Positions 4,924 to 6,031 of a stretch of DNA of 6,031 bases are shown one piece after another (the stretch's first letter is position 1; each line of letters begins with the position of its first letter). The notes under the pieces were generated by a model. That model was not told the DNA's origin, searched no databases, and worked only from the letters and a program-made list of their open reading frames with translations. The DNA lies in contig JAIOJO010000035.1 in the NCBI GenBank assembly GCA_019911985.1, positions 1 through 6,031 of the forward strand, read 5' to 3'. Position numbers and translations under genes: made by a program. Origin of the DNA: Sulfuricellaceae bacterium. GTDB taxonomy: Bacteria; Pseudomonadota; Gammaproteobacteria; Burkholderiales; UBA9220.

Positions 4924-6031
4924 CTAAGCCGCCAGTTTGGAAATGTCCGCCACCTGGTTCATCAGGCCACCCAGGCTTTGCAGCAAGGCTAAACGGTTGT
5001 TGCGCAAGAGCGGCTCGTCCGCCATCACCATCACCTGGTCGAAAAAGGCGTCCACCTCGTCGCGCACGCCGGCCAGCACGGTGAGCGCCTCGGTATAGGC
5101 CATGCTGGCGACCAGCGAAGCGACTTGCGGCGCCAGCCGGTTCACCGCTTCGAACAGCGCTTTTTCGGTGTCGGCTTCGAGCAGCGCGGCGTCGGCTTGG
5201 CCTTCGGGCGCGGCGGTTTTTTTCAGGATATTCTGGATGCGCTTGTTCGCAGCCGCCAGGCTGGCGGCCTCGGGCAGCTTGCGGAAAGCCTGCACCGCTT
5301 CCAGGCGCGGCAGCACGCGGTCGATGCGCGTCGGATTCTGGCTCACCACGGCCTCCACCTCGTCCACGGCAAAACCTTGCTCGCGCAGGTAATGGCGCAG
5401 GCGGTCGAGCATGAAGCCGTGGAGGTCGAGCGCCACGCTGTCGGCCAGCCTATCCGCCGGAAAGAAGCTGCGGCACAGGTTGAGCAATTGCACCAGGTCC
5501 AGCGGCAGGCGCTGTTCGCCCAGCATGCGCAGCACGCCCAGCGCGTGGCGGCGCAGGCCGAAGGGATCCTTGTCGCCGCTGGGGATGAGGCCGATGCCGT
5601 AGATGCCCACCAGCGTGTCCAGTTTGTCCGCCAGCGCGACGGCGGCGCCGATGTTGTCGCCGGGCAGAACGTCGCCGGCGAAGCGCGGATAATAATGCTG
5701 CTCGACGGCGCGGGCCACGGCCTCCGGTTCGCCGTCGTGAAGCGCGTAGTAGCGCCCCATGATGCCTTGCAATTCGGGAAACTCGCCCACCATGTCGGTG
5801 AGCAGGTCGGCCTTGGCCAGATAGGCGGCGCGCTCCGCCTGGGCCGCGTCGGCGCCGAGCCGCCGGGCGATTTCCCCGGCCAGTTTCTGGATGCGCTGCA
5901 CCCGCTCCAATTGGCTGCCCAGCTTGTTGTGGTAGACCACGTTGCCGAGCTTCTCGACGCGGGAAGCCAGGGGCTTCTTGCGATCCTGGTCGAAGAAAAA
6001 CTTGGCGTCGGCCAAGCGCGGCCGCACCACC
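4924..6031 (-). CDS. glyS: Glycyl-tRNA synthetase beta subunit, C-terminal part (5' end outside window)
   Basis: The last 368-369 codons of a protein of about 690 residues, ending in TAG at 4926-4924. The beta subunit of the bacterial alpha2-beta2 GlyRS binds tRNA-Gly, while the alpha subunit GlyQ, usually encoded just upstream, holds the aminoacylation site. Recognisable GlyS blocks, counted from the first full codon in the window, are RPRLADAKFFFDQDRK (3-18), LLTDMVGEF and MGRYYALHDGE (HD-type region, 76-101), PRFAGD (115-120), GDKDPFGLRR (152-161), and near the C-terminus AAANKRIQNILKK and DAFFDQVMVMADEPLLRNNRL in the anticodon-binding-like region. The frame runs open to the window edge, so the apparent GTG start there is internal. 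No damage is visible. It heads the minus-strand block. Confidence 0.97.
   Translation of the reverse strand, partial: VVRPRLADAKFFFDQDRKKPLASRVEKLGNVVYHNKLGSQLERVQRIQKLAGEIARRLGADAAQAERAAYLAKADLLTDMVGEFPELQGIMGRYYALHDGEPEAVARAVEQHYYPRFAGDVLPGDNIGAAVALADKLDTLVGIYGIGLIPSGDKDPFGLRRHALGVLRMLGEQRLPLDLVQLLNLCRSFFPADRLADSVALDLHGFMLDRLRHYLREQGFAVDEVEAVVSQNPTRIDRVLPRLEAVQAFRKLPEAASLAAANKRIQNILKKTAAPEGQADAALLEADTEKALFEAVNRLAPQVASLVASMAYTEALTVLAGVRDEVDAFFDQVMVMADEPLLRNNRLALLQSLGGLMNQVADISKLAA

Overview
The window reads as chromosomal DNA of a moderately GC-rich proteobacterium, most likely a betaproteobacterium. The clues are the conserved minus-strand order glyS, gmhB, plsC, ygjP-type metallopeptidase, gloA, facing the 3' end of an rsmA (ksgA) gene, and intergenic repeats of kinds common in that class. 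The class is inferred from remembered gene order and protein flavour, and no genus can be fixed. No rRNA, tRNA, CRISPR array, transposase or integrase was seen.

Right half (about 2293-6031, all minus strand): an ordinary housekeeping block. It runs from the C-terminal half of the glycyl-tRNA synthetase beta subunit (cut by the window edge) through the heptose-bisphosphate phosphatase GmhB, the acyltransferase PlsC and a YgjP-like zinc metallopeptidase to glyoxalase I (GloA). gmhB/plsC overlap by 4 bases and plsC/metallopeptidase are 2 bases apart, so these three are probably one translationally coupled unit. gloA follows after a 173-base gap that carries a small dispersed repeat and has its own ribosome binding site. 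The block joins translation, LPS core heptose supply, phospholipid synthesis and methylglyoxal detoxification.

Left half (1-2292): an accessory patch where rsmA and gloA would be expected to converge directly. In order it holds the last 15 codons of rsmA; a gene for an unrecognised, Cys-paired secreted protein; a degenerate 30-base palindromic repeat; a second, truncated and diverged copy of the rsmA 3' end; a large perfect inverted repeat; and a minus-strand AAA ATPase of the AAA_14/DUF4143 type. The ATPase gene is preceded by a 38-base palindrome and a second copy of the 30-base repeat in opposite orientation.

The most informative signals are in this patch. The rsmA tail is duplicated as a direct repeat flanking the secreted-protein gene. 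Two inverted copies of a 30-base repeat bracket the ATPase segment. The ATPase appears to have a leaderless promoter lying inside its own palindrome. Together they suggest a small insertion and rearrangement hotspot downstream of rsmA, built from repeat-bounded pieces. I do not see a clearly new multi-gene system.
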